Origin: Actinomadura spongiicola
Lineage (GTDB): Bacteria > Actinomycetota > Actinomycetes > Streptosporangiales > Streptosporangiaceae
NCBI RefSeq assembly: GCF_003432485.1
Contig: NZ_QVNQ01000002.1
Location: 496,001 to 560,000, forward strand
Reading direction: 5' to 3'
DNA: 64,000 bases
Below the pieces are notes generated by a model. The model was not told the origin of the DNA. It did not search any database and saw only the letters and a program-made list of their open reading frames with translations. Below, piece by piece: positions 55,532-64,000 of this stretch. Each line of letters starts with the position of its first letter. Position 1 is the first letter of the stretch. The position numbers and the translations under genes are program-made.

Positions 55532-56029
55532 TCAACCCTTCTCCACGCCCTCCGCGATGCGACGGAGGGTCTCCCGCATGGACGTCCGGTTGACCCCGGC
55601 GCGGCCCTCGCCCTTGACGCCGGTGAAGATCCGGCCGACCAGGGTGACGAACCCGGCTCCGCGGTGGTCGCGTCGCAGGTCCTCCCAGTACTCGGTGAGC
55701 CTCGTGCGGGGCTTGGACGGGTCGTCCGAGACGTCCTCGACGCGGTAACCCCACAGCGCGCCCGGCATCCCGAGGACCGTCACGCGGAACGCGAACGCCT
55801 CACCGGGCACGGCCAACGTCACCTGGCAGGTGGTGCACCAGACCCGCCATCCGAGCCGGTTGAACCCGATGAATCTCGTGCCCGCCTTGATGGACCGGCC
55901 GAGCACTAACGTGGCGAAGACCTCGGGGCTCCACTCGCGCATGCGGCGAGGGTCGGCGACCGCCGCGTACACGGTCCGGGCGTCCGCCTCGACGGACACG
56001 CTCTCCTCGACAACCCATTCTCGTTCCAT
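55532..56029 (-). CDS. SRPBCC (polyketide cyclase/START-like) family protein
   Basis: 165 aa. The fold is suggested by VVEESVSVEADARTVYAAVADPRRMREWSPEV at the N-terminus, alternating beta-strands (WCTTCQVTLAVPGEAFAFRV, GALWGYRVEDV, RTRLTEYWED) and a long C-terminal helix (TSMRETLRRIAEGVEK). Such proteins bind a hydrophobic ligand in a cavity; the ligand and role are unknown. It lies 16 bases downstream of the HD-domain gene on the same strand. Confidence 0.87.
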   Translation of the reverse strand: MEREWVVEESVSVEADARTVYAAVADPRRMREWSPEVFATLVLGRSIKAGTRFIGFNRLGWRVWCTTCQVTLAVPGEAFAFRVTVLGMPGALWGYRVEDVSDDPSKPRTRLTEYWEDLRRDHRGAGFVTLVGRIFTGVKGEGRAGVNRTSMRETLRRIAEGVEKG

Positions 56030-56045
56030 GACCGAATTCTTCCAG

Positions 56046-56636
56046 TCATGTCAGATGAGCGAAATGCCGTTGCCAGGACGCGTACCAGTCCCTGAACCAG
56101 GGGTCGGACTCGGCGAGCGGGACGATGTAGGTGACGGTCTCGGCGTAGTAGCGGCGCTGGAAGTCGGGCGGCATCCGGTCGAGGGTCTGGACGTTGCTGG
56201 CGCGGTCGGCGAGCTTCACCAGGACGGCCTCGTGCGGCGCGTCGCGGAGGCGGCGCAGGTACGCGGTCTTGGCGGCCCGTTTGTCCCGGCGGCTCGTGCC
56301 CGCGGCCGGTGGCTTGGTCACCCAGTCGACCAGCTCGGCCACCTCGGGACCGAACGCGGCCTCGACGTCCGCGACGGTGGCCTCGGTGTCCTCGACGACG
56401 TCGTGCAGCAGCGTGGCGGACAGCATCGTCGTGTCGGTCACGCCCGCCCCGCGGACGAGCACCTCCAGGGCCTCCAGCAGGTGCTCGACGTAGGGGGCGC
56501 CGGTCGGGCGGAGCTGGTCGCCGTGCCAGCGTTCGGCCGCCTCGGCCGCCCTGGCGAGTGCGTCCACGTCGGCCTCGCCGCCGGTGAGGGCCGCGCGGGC
56601 CTCGTCCCAGGTTCGCCAGCGGGTGAAGCGTTCCAC
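56046..56636 (-). CDS. HD-domain hydrolase, small RelA/SpoT-hydrolase (MESH1)-like
   Basis: 196 aa from the GTG at 56636, which has GGAGAGG five bases upstream. Metal and catalytic residues follow the MESH1/SpoT hydrolase pattern: HGDQLRPTGAPYVEHLLEAL, LLHDVVEDTEATVADVEAAF, VLVKLADRASNVQTL. There is no synthetase domain. It may hydrolyse (p)ppGpp or a related nucleotide; several HD proteins of this type have no known substrate. The SRPBCC gene follows. Confidence 0.8.
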   Translation of the reverse strand: MERFTRWRTWDEARAALTGGEADVDALARAAEAAERWHGDQLRPTGAPYVEHLLEALEVLVRGAGVTDTTMLSATLLHDVVEDTEATVADVEAAFGPEVAELVDWVTKPPAAGTSRRDKRAAKTAYLRRLRDAPHEAVLVKLADRASNVQTLDRMPPDFQRRYYAETVTYIVPLAESDPWFRDWYASWQRHFAHLT

Positions 56637-56728
56637 GTTTACCTCTCCGTTCTGTCGCGCCGACGCCCGGCACAGGGCATGGTGGGTGTCGTCCTGCAAG
56701 ACGGTACGCGGAGAAAGGCGGCGCGGTC

Positions 56729-58654
56729 GTGGTCGGGAGCCGGCAGCGGCGCGGTGGTCGGCCCGAGTCGGTGGGCGGGGTGCGGATCGCGCTCGGCCTG
56801 ATCTCCGGGGCGATGGCCATCGCGCTGTGCGCCGTCCTCGTCGACCGGTTCGTCCTCGGCGCGGAGTGGTGGCAGGTCCGGCACACCGTGACCGCCGAGC
56901 CCGTCACCCCGCAGAGCGAGGCGGGGCCGCCGCCCGGCCCGCTCGCCGTGAGCTGGGACCGGACGACCCGCGCGCACCACGGTTCCGTCGCCGGATACGA
57001 CGGCGTCGCCCACGCGGTCGCGCAGGGGCAGGTGGTGACCGCGTCGGGCAGCGGCCTGGAGGTGTGGGACGCGCGGACCGGCGCGAGCCGCTGGAGCTAC
57101 CGCCGCGCCGGATGGACGCTGCTCGGCTGGGCGTCGACCCGGTCCCGGCTCGTCGCCTACTTCGAGCGGGACGGCGACCGCGGCGCCCGGCTGCTCGTCG
57201 CGTTCGACGCGCTGTCGGGCGGGCTGCTGTGGCGGCGGGAGGGGGAGCGTCCCGCGGCGGTCTCCCGTGCGACGCTGCGCTGGCCCGCCGGGTCGGACGT
57301 GCTGCTCACCACCGACGACGCCCGCCGGACGCTGTTCGGGGTCTCGGCGGTGACGGGGAACCGGGTGTGGCGGCTGCCGCTGCCGCGCGGGTGCCGGTTG
57401 TCCGAGGGCGGCGCGCGCCCGTCCGACGGCCGTGAGACGCTGGCCGCGCTGGCGCTGGACTGCGCCGGAAAGGACCGCCGCGCCAGGCTCCTCGCGGTCG
57501 ACCCGGGCAAGGGCACCGTCCGGTGGAACCGGCCGCTCGGCTCCCGGGAGTCGCCCGAGGTGGCGATGCTGGACGGGGTGACGCTGGTGTCGGACGGCAC
57601 GGCGCTGCGCGCGTTCGACGACGGCGGGAAACCGGTCGGCGACTGGGACGGCGACGGCGTGTGCGGCGAGGCCATGTGCCCGGCAGTGCTGACCTCCGGA
57701 CGGCTCGTGCTCGTCTACCACCCGAAGGGGACCCGGGGCCGGGTGACCCGCATGGAGGCGAGGCGGGTGCCGTCCGGCGAGGTCGAATGGCGGCGGGACG
57801 TGCCCGAGTACGCGGCGCTGGCGGAGGCGGGCGGCCGGGTGTTCGCGCTGCGTCCCCGGCTGTCGGAGCGGCTGCTGCCCGCCGGGGTCGACATCGTCGA
57901 TCCCGCCGACGGGAGCGGCACGACGGCGCCCGCGCCGTTCTCCGTGAACCCCGACCTGCCGGGCGGGCGGCCGTGGCTGGCGGCGGCGGGCGGGCTGCTG
58001 TACGCGGGTGTTCCGCAGGCGGCGCCGCGCCCGGAGGGCGCCGTCCGGCTGTTCGCGCTGCGCGGCGGGCTCACCGGCACCGGCCCCGCCGAACTCGGCG
58101 GGGTGCCGGAGAGCGACTGGCCCGATGCCTGCTCCGTGCTGAAGGACATCGATCTGGCCGCCGCACGCGTGGCGGACCACACCGCCGAACCCGTCCGCGC
58201 GTCCGCCGGGTCGGTGCGGCTGCCGCGCCCGGTGGCCTGCGCGTACCGGCCGCCGAAGGAGGACGGCGACGCCAGGCCCCGCAAACGCGAACGCTCCGAA
58301 CCGGTCGAATCCGGAACGGCGACGCCCCGGCCCACGTCCCCGTCGCCCACGCCCGGCCGGACGGGCATCGACGGCCGGGACGCCGCCGTGGGCACCGTCA
58401 GCGTCAGCGTCCGCTGGGTCGCGCGGACCGGCGAGGTCGCCTCGCGGATGCTGGAGGCGTTGCAGGCCGCGCAGGCGCAGGCCCGGCCCCGCCGGGACAT
58501 CGGCGCGGACGAGGCGTACGAGATCGGCCCCGCCGCGGGCACGATCGCGTTGCGGGTCGACCGGTACGTCGTGGTGGTGGAGGCGGACCGTCCGGCGGGC
58601 GCGGCGGCCCGGCTCGCCCGGTCCGTCGCGTACCGGCTGCACCACCCGCCCTGA
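56729..58654 (+). CDS. membrane-anchored PQQ-like beta-propeller protein
   Basis: 641 aa. One TM helix (about 18-40) anchors a large extracytoplasmic domain. Repeated blades of the PQQ/pyrrolo-quinoline type are seen, such as LEVWDARTGASRWSY, LVAFDALSGGLLWRRE, LFGVSAVTGNRVWRLP and LLAVDPGKGTVRWNRP (about 95-420). A Pro/Arg-rich disordered linker (about 505-545) leads to a C-terminal alpha/beta domain. No PQQ-enzyme catalytic residues are evident, so it is probably a scaffold or sensor at the cell surface. The start is GTG/ATG-ambiguous by a few codons. Confidence 0.78.
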   Translation: MVGSRQRRGGRPESVGGVRIALGLISGAMAIALCAVLVDRFVLGAEWWQVRHTVTAEPVTPQSEAGPPPGPLAVSWDRTTRAHHGSVAGYDGVAHAVAQGQVVTASGSGLEVWDARTGASRWSYRRAGWTLLGWASTRSRLVAYFERDGDRGARLLVAFDALSGGLLWRREGERPAAVSRATLRWPAGSDVLLTTDDARRTLFGVSAVTGNRVWRLPLPRGCRLSEGGARPSDGRETLAALALDCAGKDRRARLLAVDPGKGTVRWNRPLGSRESPEVAMLDGVTLVSDGTALRAFDDGGKPVGDWDGDGVCGEAMCPAVLTSGRLVLVYHPKGTRGRVTRMEARRVPSGEVEWRRDVPEYAALAEAGGRVFALRPRLSERLLPAGVDIVDPADGSGTTAPAPFSVNPDLPGGRPWLAAAGGLLYAGVPQAAPRPEGAVRLFALRGGLTGTGPAELGGVPESDWPDACSVLKDIDLAAARVADHTAEPVRASAGSVRLPRPVACAYRPPKEDGDARPRKRERSEPVESGTATPRPTSPSPTPGRTGIDGRDAAVGTVSVSVRWVARTGEVASRMLEALQAAQAQARPRRDIGADEAYEIGPAAGTIALRVDRYVVVVEADRPAGAAARLARSVAYRLHHPP

Positions 58655-58664
58655 GCGCGGGCGG
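58646..58664. terminator. short hairpin spanning the convergent stops
   Basis: CCGCCC (58646-58651) pairs with GGGCGG (58659-58664) around a 7-base loop. It spans the end of the beta-propeller gene and the 12-base gap to the glycosyltransferase gene. Confidence 0.4.
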
Positions 58665-58666
58665 TC

Positions 58667-59812
58667 TCAGTACTCGGGAACGGGCTCGGGCCCGGGTTCC
58701 GGTTCCCTTTCCCGGACGAGCGCGGGCGAGCGGCCCGCCCACGACTCCAGTTGGGCGACGAAGCGTTCGGCGTGGACGGGCCAGTGGAACCGCGTGCGGG
58801 CCGCCCGGTGACCGCGCTCGCCGAGGGCGATGCGCAGCTCGGGGTTGTCGCGCAGGCGCAGGACGGCCTTGGCGGCGGCGTTCGGCGCGCCGAACGGGAC
58901 GATCAGCCCGCAGCCGGCGGGTTCGACGATGTCCACGGCGGGCGGGTTCGGCGTGGTGATCACCGGTACGCCCCGGGCCATGTACTCAACGATCTTGGTC
59001 GGCATCGAGTGCCGGTAGTTCGGCTCGTCGTGCAGCAGCGCCAGCCCGGCCATGGCGCCCTCGGCGATGCGCAGCGCCCGGTCGTTGGGGACGAACCCGT
59101 ACCAGCGCAGGATGCCCTCGCGCTGCGCGGCCCGAAGCGGCTCCCGGACGTCGACGTCGGCCGCGCCGATGAGCTCGACCAGGACGCCCTCGGCGGCCAG
59201 CTGGCGGGACATCTCGATCATGTCGAGGGCGCCGCGCGCCCGGGACAACTGCCCCACGTAGACGGCGCGGCGGTCGTCCGGCGGCGGGGGACGGCGGTCG
59301 GAGACGTAGGTGGTGTTCGGCACGACGGGATGGTCGTCGCGGAACCGGGACCGGTAGCCGTCCTCGGCGAGCAGCAGCCGGTGCCGCCGCTCGCTGCGCC
59401 GTTCCAGGCACCGGACGGCGGGCCGCAGCACCGGGCGTGCCGGGCCCGGCACCCAACCTTTGGCGCCGAGCGCGGCGGCGGTGTCCTCGTGGACGTCCCA
59501 CACGACCGTCCGTTCCCGTACGGGACGGGGCAGCGACACCAGAAGTTCGGGGTCGTGCAGGAGGATCACGTCGGCGTACGCGGCGTGCTCGGTGAGGGCG
59601 CGGTGGGCGGCGCGCAGGGCCCGGATCCGGCGCCGCCCGGTGGCGCGTGGAACGTCCACCGGGCTGATCTCCCGCCACGGAGTCGCGTTGCAGGCCCGGA
59701 ACGGGGCGATATAAGTGACCTCATGTCCGGCGTCGAGCAGCGCGCGGATCTGCCGGTGCAGAATGCGCGCGTCCTCGGGATGGTGCACGATCGTGCAGAC
59801 ACAGACCCGCAT
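58667..59812 (-). CDS. glycosyltransferase family 4
   Basis: 381 aa with the GT-B plan. The N domain starts MRVCVCTIVHHPEDARILHR and includes ILLHDPELL and VWDVHEDTA. The C domain has AVYVGQLSRARGALDMIEM, a nucleotide-sugar-binding region LLHDEPNYRHSMPTKIVEYM with the conserved Glu, and GVPVITTPNPPAVDIVEPAG. It is an inverting/retaining unknown acting on a nucleotide-sugar donor. It lies 125 bases after the UDP-ManNAc dehydrogenase gene on the same strand, within the surface-polysaccharide block. Confidence 0.9.
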   Translation of the reverse strand: MRVCVCTIVHHPEDARILHRQIRALLDAGHEVTYIAPFRACNATPWREISPVDVPRATGRRRIRALRAAHRALTEHAAYADVILLHDPELLVSLPRPVRERTVVWDVHEDTAAALGAKGWVPGPARPVLRPAVRCLERRSERRHRLLLAEDGYRSRFRDDHPVVPNTTYVSDRRPPPPDDRRAVYVGQLSRARGALDMIEMSRQLAAEGVLVELIGAADVDVREPLRAAQREGILRWYGFVPNDRALRIAEGAMAGLALLHDEPNYRHSMPTKIVEYMARGVPVITTPNPPAVDIVEPAGCGLIVPFGAPNAAAKAVLRLRDNPELRIALGERGHRAARTRFHWPVHAERFVAQLESWAGRSPALVREREPEPGPEPVPEY

Positions 59813-59937
59813 TTCTCACTCACTCCGCCTGACGCCGATTTCTGATCTTGAGTCCGAGTCTTCGGCGTCGATGGAAATTGCCGATGAATTCCCGTTGTCC
59901 ACGGTGTGGACGATGCCGGGCGATTCCGTCCCGTGTG

Positions 59938-61221
59938 TTAGAGCAGTTCGACGGTCTCCGCCGGGGCGCCGCGCGTCCGGCCGCGCGTGTCGAACAGCAG
60001 CCGCGCGTGCCGGGTCAGCGTCGCCGCGTCGTAGGCGGCGTGGTCGGCGAGGACGATCGCCAGGTCCGCAGACTCCAGCGCCGTCCGTAGATCGTTCCCG
60101 GCGTGCGGGACGGCCGTCCCGTCGACGTCCCAGGACGCGATGAACGGGTCGTGGAACACCAGGTCGGCGCCGAGCCGGGCCAGCCGCCGCGCCACCGGAC
60201 GGGCCGGCGACTCGCGCTGGTCGGCGATGTCGGCCTTGTACGTGACGCCGAGAAGCAGGACCTTCGCGCCTTTCAGCGCCCGTCCCTCCCGGTTGAGCAG
60301 CAGCTGCGCGCGTTCCGCGACGTACCGCGGCATCCGGTCGTTGATCTCCTGGGCCAGCTCCACGAACCGGAACGGGTAGCCCAGCGAGCGGACCTTGTAC
60401 GACAGGTAGTTCGGGTCGATCGGGATGCAGTGGCCGCCGACGCCGGGGCCGGGCCGGAACGCCTGGAACCCGAACGGCTTGGTGGCCGCGCAGTCGATCG
60501 CGTCCCACAGGTCGATGCCGAGCTCGTTGCAGAACACCGCCATCTCGTTGACCAGCGCGATGTTGACGTGCCGGTAGGTGTTCTCCAGCAGCTTCGCCAT
60601 CTCCGCCTCGCGGGTGCCCTTGGCCTCCACGACCCGGTCGACGAACTTGCCGTAGAACGCCGACGCCGCCGACGCGCACGCCATGGTGAGCCCGCCGACG
60701 ATCTTCGGCGTGTTGCGGACACCGTAGACCGGGTTGCCCGGGTCGATCCGCTCCGGCGAGAACGCCAGATGGAACTCCTCCCCGGCGACCAGCCCGGACC
60801 TCTCCAGCAGCGGCCGGACGACCTCCTCCGTCGTGCCCGGGTAGGTGGTCGACTCCAGCACGACCAGCGTCCCCGGCTCCAGGTGCCGCGCGACCGTCTC
60901 GGCCGCGCCGCGCACCGCGGTGAGGTCGGGGCCGCCCTCCGGGGACAGCGGCGTCGGCACGCAGATCACGACGGCGCGGGCGCCGTCCAGGATCTCCTCC
61001 TGGAGGCTCGGGGCGAACCCGGCCTCCAGCATCTCCTCGACCTCGGCCTGCGAGACGTCGTCGATGTGCGACAGCCCGGCCTTGAGCCCGGCCACCACCC
61101 GCGCGTCGCGGTCGAGACCGGCGACCCGCAGGCCGGCCCGGCAGGCCTCCCGCACGAGCGGCAGTCCCACGTAGCCGAGTCCGATGACCACCAGATCCAC
61201 GCCGGTGGCTCCCTTCGACAT
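59938..61221 (-). CDS. wecC: nucleotide-sugar dehydrogenase, UDP-N-acetyl-D-mannosamine dehydrogenase type
   Basis: 427 aa. NAD-binding is shown by VVIGLGYVGLPLVREACRAG, then CVPTPLSPEG, LESTTYPGTTEEVVRP, FSPERIDPGN, and the catalytic Cys in GPGVGGHCIPIDPNYLSYK. The C domain has LGVTYKADIADQRESPARPV. The PERIDPGN and GGHCIPIDP forms fit the WecC/UDP-HexNAc branch rather than UDP-glucose dehydrogenase. With the nearby 2-epimerase it should make UDP-ManNAc uronate from UDP-GlcNAc. Confidence 0.9.
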   Translation of the reverse strand: MSKGATGVDLVVIGLGYVGLPLVREACRAGLRVAGLDRDARVVAGLKAGLSHIDDVSQAEVEEMLEAGFAPSLQEEILDGARAVVICVPTPLSPEGGPDLTAVRGAAETVARHLEPGTLVVLESTTYPGTTEEVVRPLLERSGLVAGEEFHLAFSPERIDPGNPVYGVRNTPKIVGGLTMACASAASAFYGKFVDRVVEAKGTREAEMAKLLENTYRHVNIALVNEMAVFCNELGIDLWDAIDCAATKPFGFQAFRPGPGVGGHCIPIDPNYLSYKVRSLGYPFRFVELAQEINDRMPRYVAERAQLLLNREGRALKGAKVLLLGVTYKADIADQRESPARPVARRLARLGADLVFHDPFIASWDVDGTAVPHAGNDLRTALESADLAIVLADHAAYDAATLTRHARLLFDTRGRTRGAPAETVELL

Positions 61222-62667
61222 CTATGTGATGGCGTACGCGGCCCGATATCCGTCCGCGACGGCGCGCCAGGTGCGTTCCGCGCGGACCCATTCACGGGCC
61301 GCCCGCCCGATTTTTTGCCTCTTTTCGGAACTGTAAGCCAGGTCTTCCAGGCAATTCGCCCATGCTTCCGGGTCTTCCGGAACTGTTAACGCGCCAGTAA
61401 CCCCCGATTCCACAATTTCGCGAAGTGCCCTGACATCACTGGCTATGACGGGGATTCCCCCGGCCATCGCCTCGATCGGTTTCAGAGGCGTCACCAATTG
61501 GCAGACCCGGTCCGCTCGGCGCGGTACCGCGAAGACATCGAGGACGGCGTGGTAGCGGCGAACGGATCCCATCGGCACCCGGCCGGTGAACACGGCGTGA
61601 ACGCCCCGCTCCGCCGCCCGCCGTTCGAGCGCTCCACGCTCCGGCCCGTCGCCGACCAGCAGCAGCGTGACGGGCGAGCGCCGGTCGCGGAGCAGCGCCG
61701 CCGCGTCGATCAGCGTGTCGATGCCCTCGTACCCGTAGAACGACGACGTCAGCCCGACGACCGTGGCCCTCTCCTCGATTCCGAGGCGTTCGCGCAGGTC
61801 ACTGGGGGCGGGCAGCGGTTCGAGGAACGCCTCGTCCACCGCGTTCGGCACAGTGAAGATCTTCTCCTCGGGCACGCCACGGGACGCGATCTCCGCCCGC
61901 ATCGCCTCCCCGAGCGTGACGACCGCGTCCGCCTCGCGCATCCGGCGGGTCTCCAGCTCGCGCGTCAGCCGGTAGAAGTCGTCCGACTCGCTGTGCGCCG
62001 GGTCGCGCGACAGCCACGAGTCCTCCAGGAAGCCGCGCACCTCGTATACGACCGGCAACCCGTGGCGCCGTCCCAGCTCCAGCGCGACGGCGGCGTTCAG
62101 GTGGTTGCTGACCGCGTGCAGGACGCCTGGACGCATCTCGTCCACCAGCGGCCGGGCCAGATCCGCGCTCTTCTCGACCGCCCGCACCGGATCGGCCGGG
62201 GGCAGCCACGGCAGCAACCGGTGGTAGGGGACGCCGTCCACGTCGACCCACGCCCGCGCGTCCCCGATGCCCTGGTTGAGCGGATACCCGAGCCGCGTCA
62301 CGACGTGCGTGTCGAACCCCATCTCCCGCTGCGCGAGCGCGAGCCGGTGCGTCCGGACGGTGTATCCCGCGTTCGTGCACGGCAACGCGTTCGTCACGAA
62401 CTTCAGCACGCCCGGCCGGACGGGCGTGCCGGACGGGCGTCGAGCACGGTCAGGGGACGGCGGCGCATGGGCCAGCAGGCGCCGCAGGTCCGCCGTCTCG
62501 CGGCGCACGTCCCGCGGTTTCGGCACGACGAGCCGGGAACGCCTCAGCCGGGCGCCCGCGGGCGTCCGGGCGGCCAGCCGGACCGCCAGCCGAGACGCCC
62601 GCCCCGGGTCGTCACGGAGCTGGCGCCAGGCGAGTCCGGCCAGGTAGACGGGCTTCTTTGTGGGCAC
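61222..62667 (-). CDS. glycosyltransferase family 4
   Basis: 481 aa from GTG 62667; no ribosome site is seen and a TACGCT -10-like box lies eight bases upstream, so the message may be leaderless. The N-terminal 85 residues are basic. The GT-B core has LKFVTNALPCTNAGYTVRTH, VYEVRGFLEDSW, ATVVGLTSSFYGYEGIDTLI, LLLVGDGPERGALE, and the E-x7-E-like LKPIEAMAGGIPVIASDVRALREIV. The last 90 codons are markedly AT-richer than the rest. It ends immediately before the dehydrogenase gene (no gap), so the pair is coupled. Confidence 0.9.
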   Translation of the reverse strand: MPTKKPVYLAGLAWRQLRDDPGRASRLAVRLAARTPAGARLRRSRLVVPKPRDVRRETADLRRLLAHAPPSPDRARRPSGTPVRPGVLKFVTNALPCTNAGYTVRTHRLALAQREMGFDTHVVTRLGYPLNQGIGDARAWVDVDGVPYHRLLPWLPPADPVRAVEKSADLARPLVDEMRPGVLHAVSNHLNAAVALELGRRHGLPVVYEVRGFLEDSWLSRDPAHSESDDFYRLTRELETRRMREADAVVTLGEAMRAEIASRGVPEEKIFTVPNAVDEAFLEPLPAPSDLRERLGIEERATVVGLTSSFYGYEGIDTLIDAAALLRDRRSPVTLLLVGDGPERGALERRAAERGVHAVFTGRVPMGSVRRYHAVLDVFAVPRRADRVCQLVTPLKPIEAMAGGIPVIASDVRALREIVESGVTGALTVPEDPEAWANCLEDLAYSSEKRQKIGRAAREWVRAERTWRAVADGYRAAYAIT

Positions 62668-62691
62668 GGCGGGCGAGCGTAGGCAACCCCG

Positions 62692-63792
62692 ATGAACAGA
62701 AGGGAAATTGTGTTGGGACCCATCGTGCACGTCCTCGGGGCGCGGCCGAACTTCGTCAAGGCCGCGCCGGTGATCGGCGCGCTGCGCGCCGCCGGCGCCG
62801 AACAGGCCGTGGTCCACACCGGCCAGCACTACGACACCCGGATGTCGGAGATCTTCTTCGACGAGCTCGGCCTGCCCGAACCCGACGTCAACCTCGGCGT
62901 CGGCTCCGGCGGCCACGCCGCGCAGACCGCCGCGCTGATGATCGGGCTTGAGCGGGAGTTCACGAGCCGTTCACCCGCCCTCGTCATCGTGTACGGCGAC
63001 GTGAACTCGACGATCGCCGCCGCCCTCGTCGCGGCCAAGCTGCACATCCCCGTCGCCCATGTGGAGGCCGGGCTGCGCAGCTTCGACATGTCCATGCCGG
63101 AGGAGGTCAACCGGCGGCTCACCGACCAGCTCTCCGACCTGTGCCTGGTCACCAGCCCGGAGGCGGTCGGGCACCTGGCGGACGAGGGCGTCGCGGTGTC
63201 CCGGATCCACCTCGTCGGCAACCCGATGATCGACACGCTGCTGGCCAACCTCGACGCGTTCGACACCGACGCCGTTCGCCGGGACCACGACCTGCCGGAA
63301 CGGTACGTCCTGGCGACCGTGCACCGGCCCGCGAACGTGGACGACCCGGACACGGCGGCGGCGCTCGTCCGGCACCTGCACGGCGTCGCCGACCTCGCCG
63401 ACCTGGTCATACCCGTCCACCCGCGCGGCCGGGAGACCCTGCTGGCCGCCGGACTCGACGACCACGACGGCGTGCACGTGCTGGAACCCCTGGGTTACAT
63501 CGACTTCATCGCCGCCGTCCGGGGTGCGGCGGCGGTCGTCACCGACTCGGGCGGCCTCCAGGAGGAGACGACGATCCTCGGGGTGCCGTGCCTGACCGTC
63601 CGGCCGAACACCGAACGGCCCATCACCATCACCCACGGCACGAACCGCCTCGTCACGTTCGAGGAACTGGTTCCGGAAGCGCGCAAGGTCCTGGAGTCGG
63701 ACGCGCGGAAGGCCGACCGGCGCCCGCCGCTGTGGGACGGCGCCGCGGGCCCCCGCATCGCAGAAGTGATCATGGAGTATCTGGGTGAGTAG
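62692..63792 (+). CDS. wecB: UDP-N-acetylglucosamine 2-epimerase (non-hydrolysing)
   Basis: 366 aa; GTG 62710 (AAGGGA before it) is an alternative start giving the usual N-terminus. It interconverts UDP-GlcNAc and UDP-ManNAc. Motifs are GARPNFVKAAPVI, VHTGQHYDTRMSEIFF, VYGDVNSTIAAALVA, VAHVEAGLRSFDMSMPEE, TVHRPANVDD, and the substrate-binding TDSGGLQEETTILGVPCLT. It is divergent from the GT4 gene and its stop is overlapped by the next gene. With the dehydrogenase it supplies ManNAcA for a surface polymer. Confidence 0.94.
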   Translation: MNRREIVLGPIVHVLGARPNFVKAAPVIGALRAAGAEQAVVHTGQHYDTRMSEIFFDELGLPEPDVNLGVGSGGHAAQTAALMIGLEREFTSRSPALVIVYGDVNSTIAAALVAAKLHIPVAHVEAGLRSFDMSMPEEVNRRLTDQLSDLCLVTSPEAVGHLADEGVAVSRIHLVGNPMIDTLLANLDAFDTDAVRRDHDLPERYVLATVHRPANVDDPDTAAALVRHLHGVADLADLVIPVHPRGRETLLAAGLDDHDGVHVLEPLGYIDFIAAVRGAAAVVTDSGGLQEETTILGVPCLTVRPNTERPITITHGTNRLVTFEELVPEARKVLESDARKADRRPPLWDGAAGPRIAEVIMEYLGE

Positions 63793-64000
63793 CGACGACA
63801 CCGGAAACCGCCGGAACGCCAGGGCGTACCAGCAGCTCGGACGGCTGAGGGCCACCCTGCGCGAACGCGAGGCGCGGGTCGCCGAGCTGGAGAAGCGGCT
63901 CGCCGCGCTGGAGCACTCGACGGCCCTGCGGTTCGGGCAGCTCGTCGCGGACGCCGCGCGGAACCCGAAGAGCGGCAGGCGGCTGCCGAGGGAGCTGTAC
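63785..64000 (+). CDS. N-terminus of a coiled-coil protein, probably a glycosyltransferase (cut by window edge)
   Basis: A GTG at 63785 overlaps the wecB stop by eight bases and opens a frame to the window end (72 residues). It has a coiled coil (LRATLREREARVAELEKRLA) and then ALRFGQLVADAARNPKSGRR. This kind of N-terminal extension occurs on actinobacterial glycosyltransferases next to wecB. The catalytic part is outside the window, so the call rests on context. Confidence 0.6.
   Translation, partial: MSSDDTGNRRNARAYQQLGRLRATLREREARVAELEKRLAALEHSTALRFGQLVADAARNPKSGRRLPRELY

Overview
The window is high-GC, densely coded actinobacterial DNA. Frequent GTG and TTG starts, 1-10 base stop/start overlaps, an acyl-CoA carboxylase epsilon subunit, DUF397/DUF5753-type regulators, an actinobacterial HelD-like helicase and an IdeR/DmdR1-type iron box all point to a filamentous actinomycete. 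A Thermomonosporaceae/Actinomadura-like or Streptomyces-like relative is my inference. No rRNA, tRNA or CRISPR array was recognised.

Left part (1-24 kb). A lipoprotein fragment and a NYN-domain protein precede accE-accD, with ppc divergent from accD. A complete type I restriction-modification locus (hsdM-hsdS-hsdR, minus strand) follows. Next is a whiJ-like regulatory trio (HTH/DUF5753, DUF397, divergent HATPase) with a probable frameshifted fourth gene. Then come a CYTH/radical-SAM pair, a DUF899-MFS pair and an enoyl-CoA hydratase. This stretch contains several broken genes: a three-frame gene (13.87-14.19 kb), a radical SAM gene without its FeS motif fused to an echA scrap (15.9 kb), and an HTH-WD40 gene reduced to its two ends (19.19-19.45 kb). 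It ends with the first of two paralogous cassettes: small protein, ABC ATPase, large two-part permease.

Middle (23-38 kb). This part is mostly housekeeping: birA, a class III adenylate cyclase, bacterioferritin and its ferredoxin (with an iron box), treY-treZ for trehalose synthesis from alpha-glucans, a two-component system, GtrA, purK-purE, a CoA-binding protein and UDP-glucose dehydrogenase. Repeat families lie between convergent genes or at gene 3' ends.

Right part (38-64 kb). The second, intact cassette encodes a secreted basic protein, an ABC ATPase and a permease. Cell-envelope functions follow: an LCP ligase, glycosyltransferases, and a block with an IspD/TarI-like cytidylyltransferase, a sugar/choline-type nucleotidyltransferase, a glycerol-1-phosphate-dehydrogenase-like enzyme, a CDP-alcohol phosphotransferase and a GT2. 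After TetR, HelD, SRPBCC, HD and beta-propeller genes, the window ends in a surface-polysaccharide cluster (two GT4s, UDP-ManNAc dehydrogenase, UDP-GlcNAc 2-epimerase, start of another GT-like protein).

The most novel candidate is the duplicated cassette (19.6-22.8 and 38.7-42.1 kb). Each copy encodes a small Lys-rich protein with a W-N-K-x-G box and a C-x9-C-x-K-W-V ending. Each small gene is followed at once by a strong stem-loop and then an ABC ATPase/permease pair. The layout suggests a bacteriocin-like or signalling protein with a dedicated exporter or immunity transporter.
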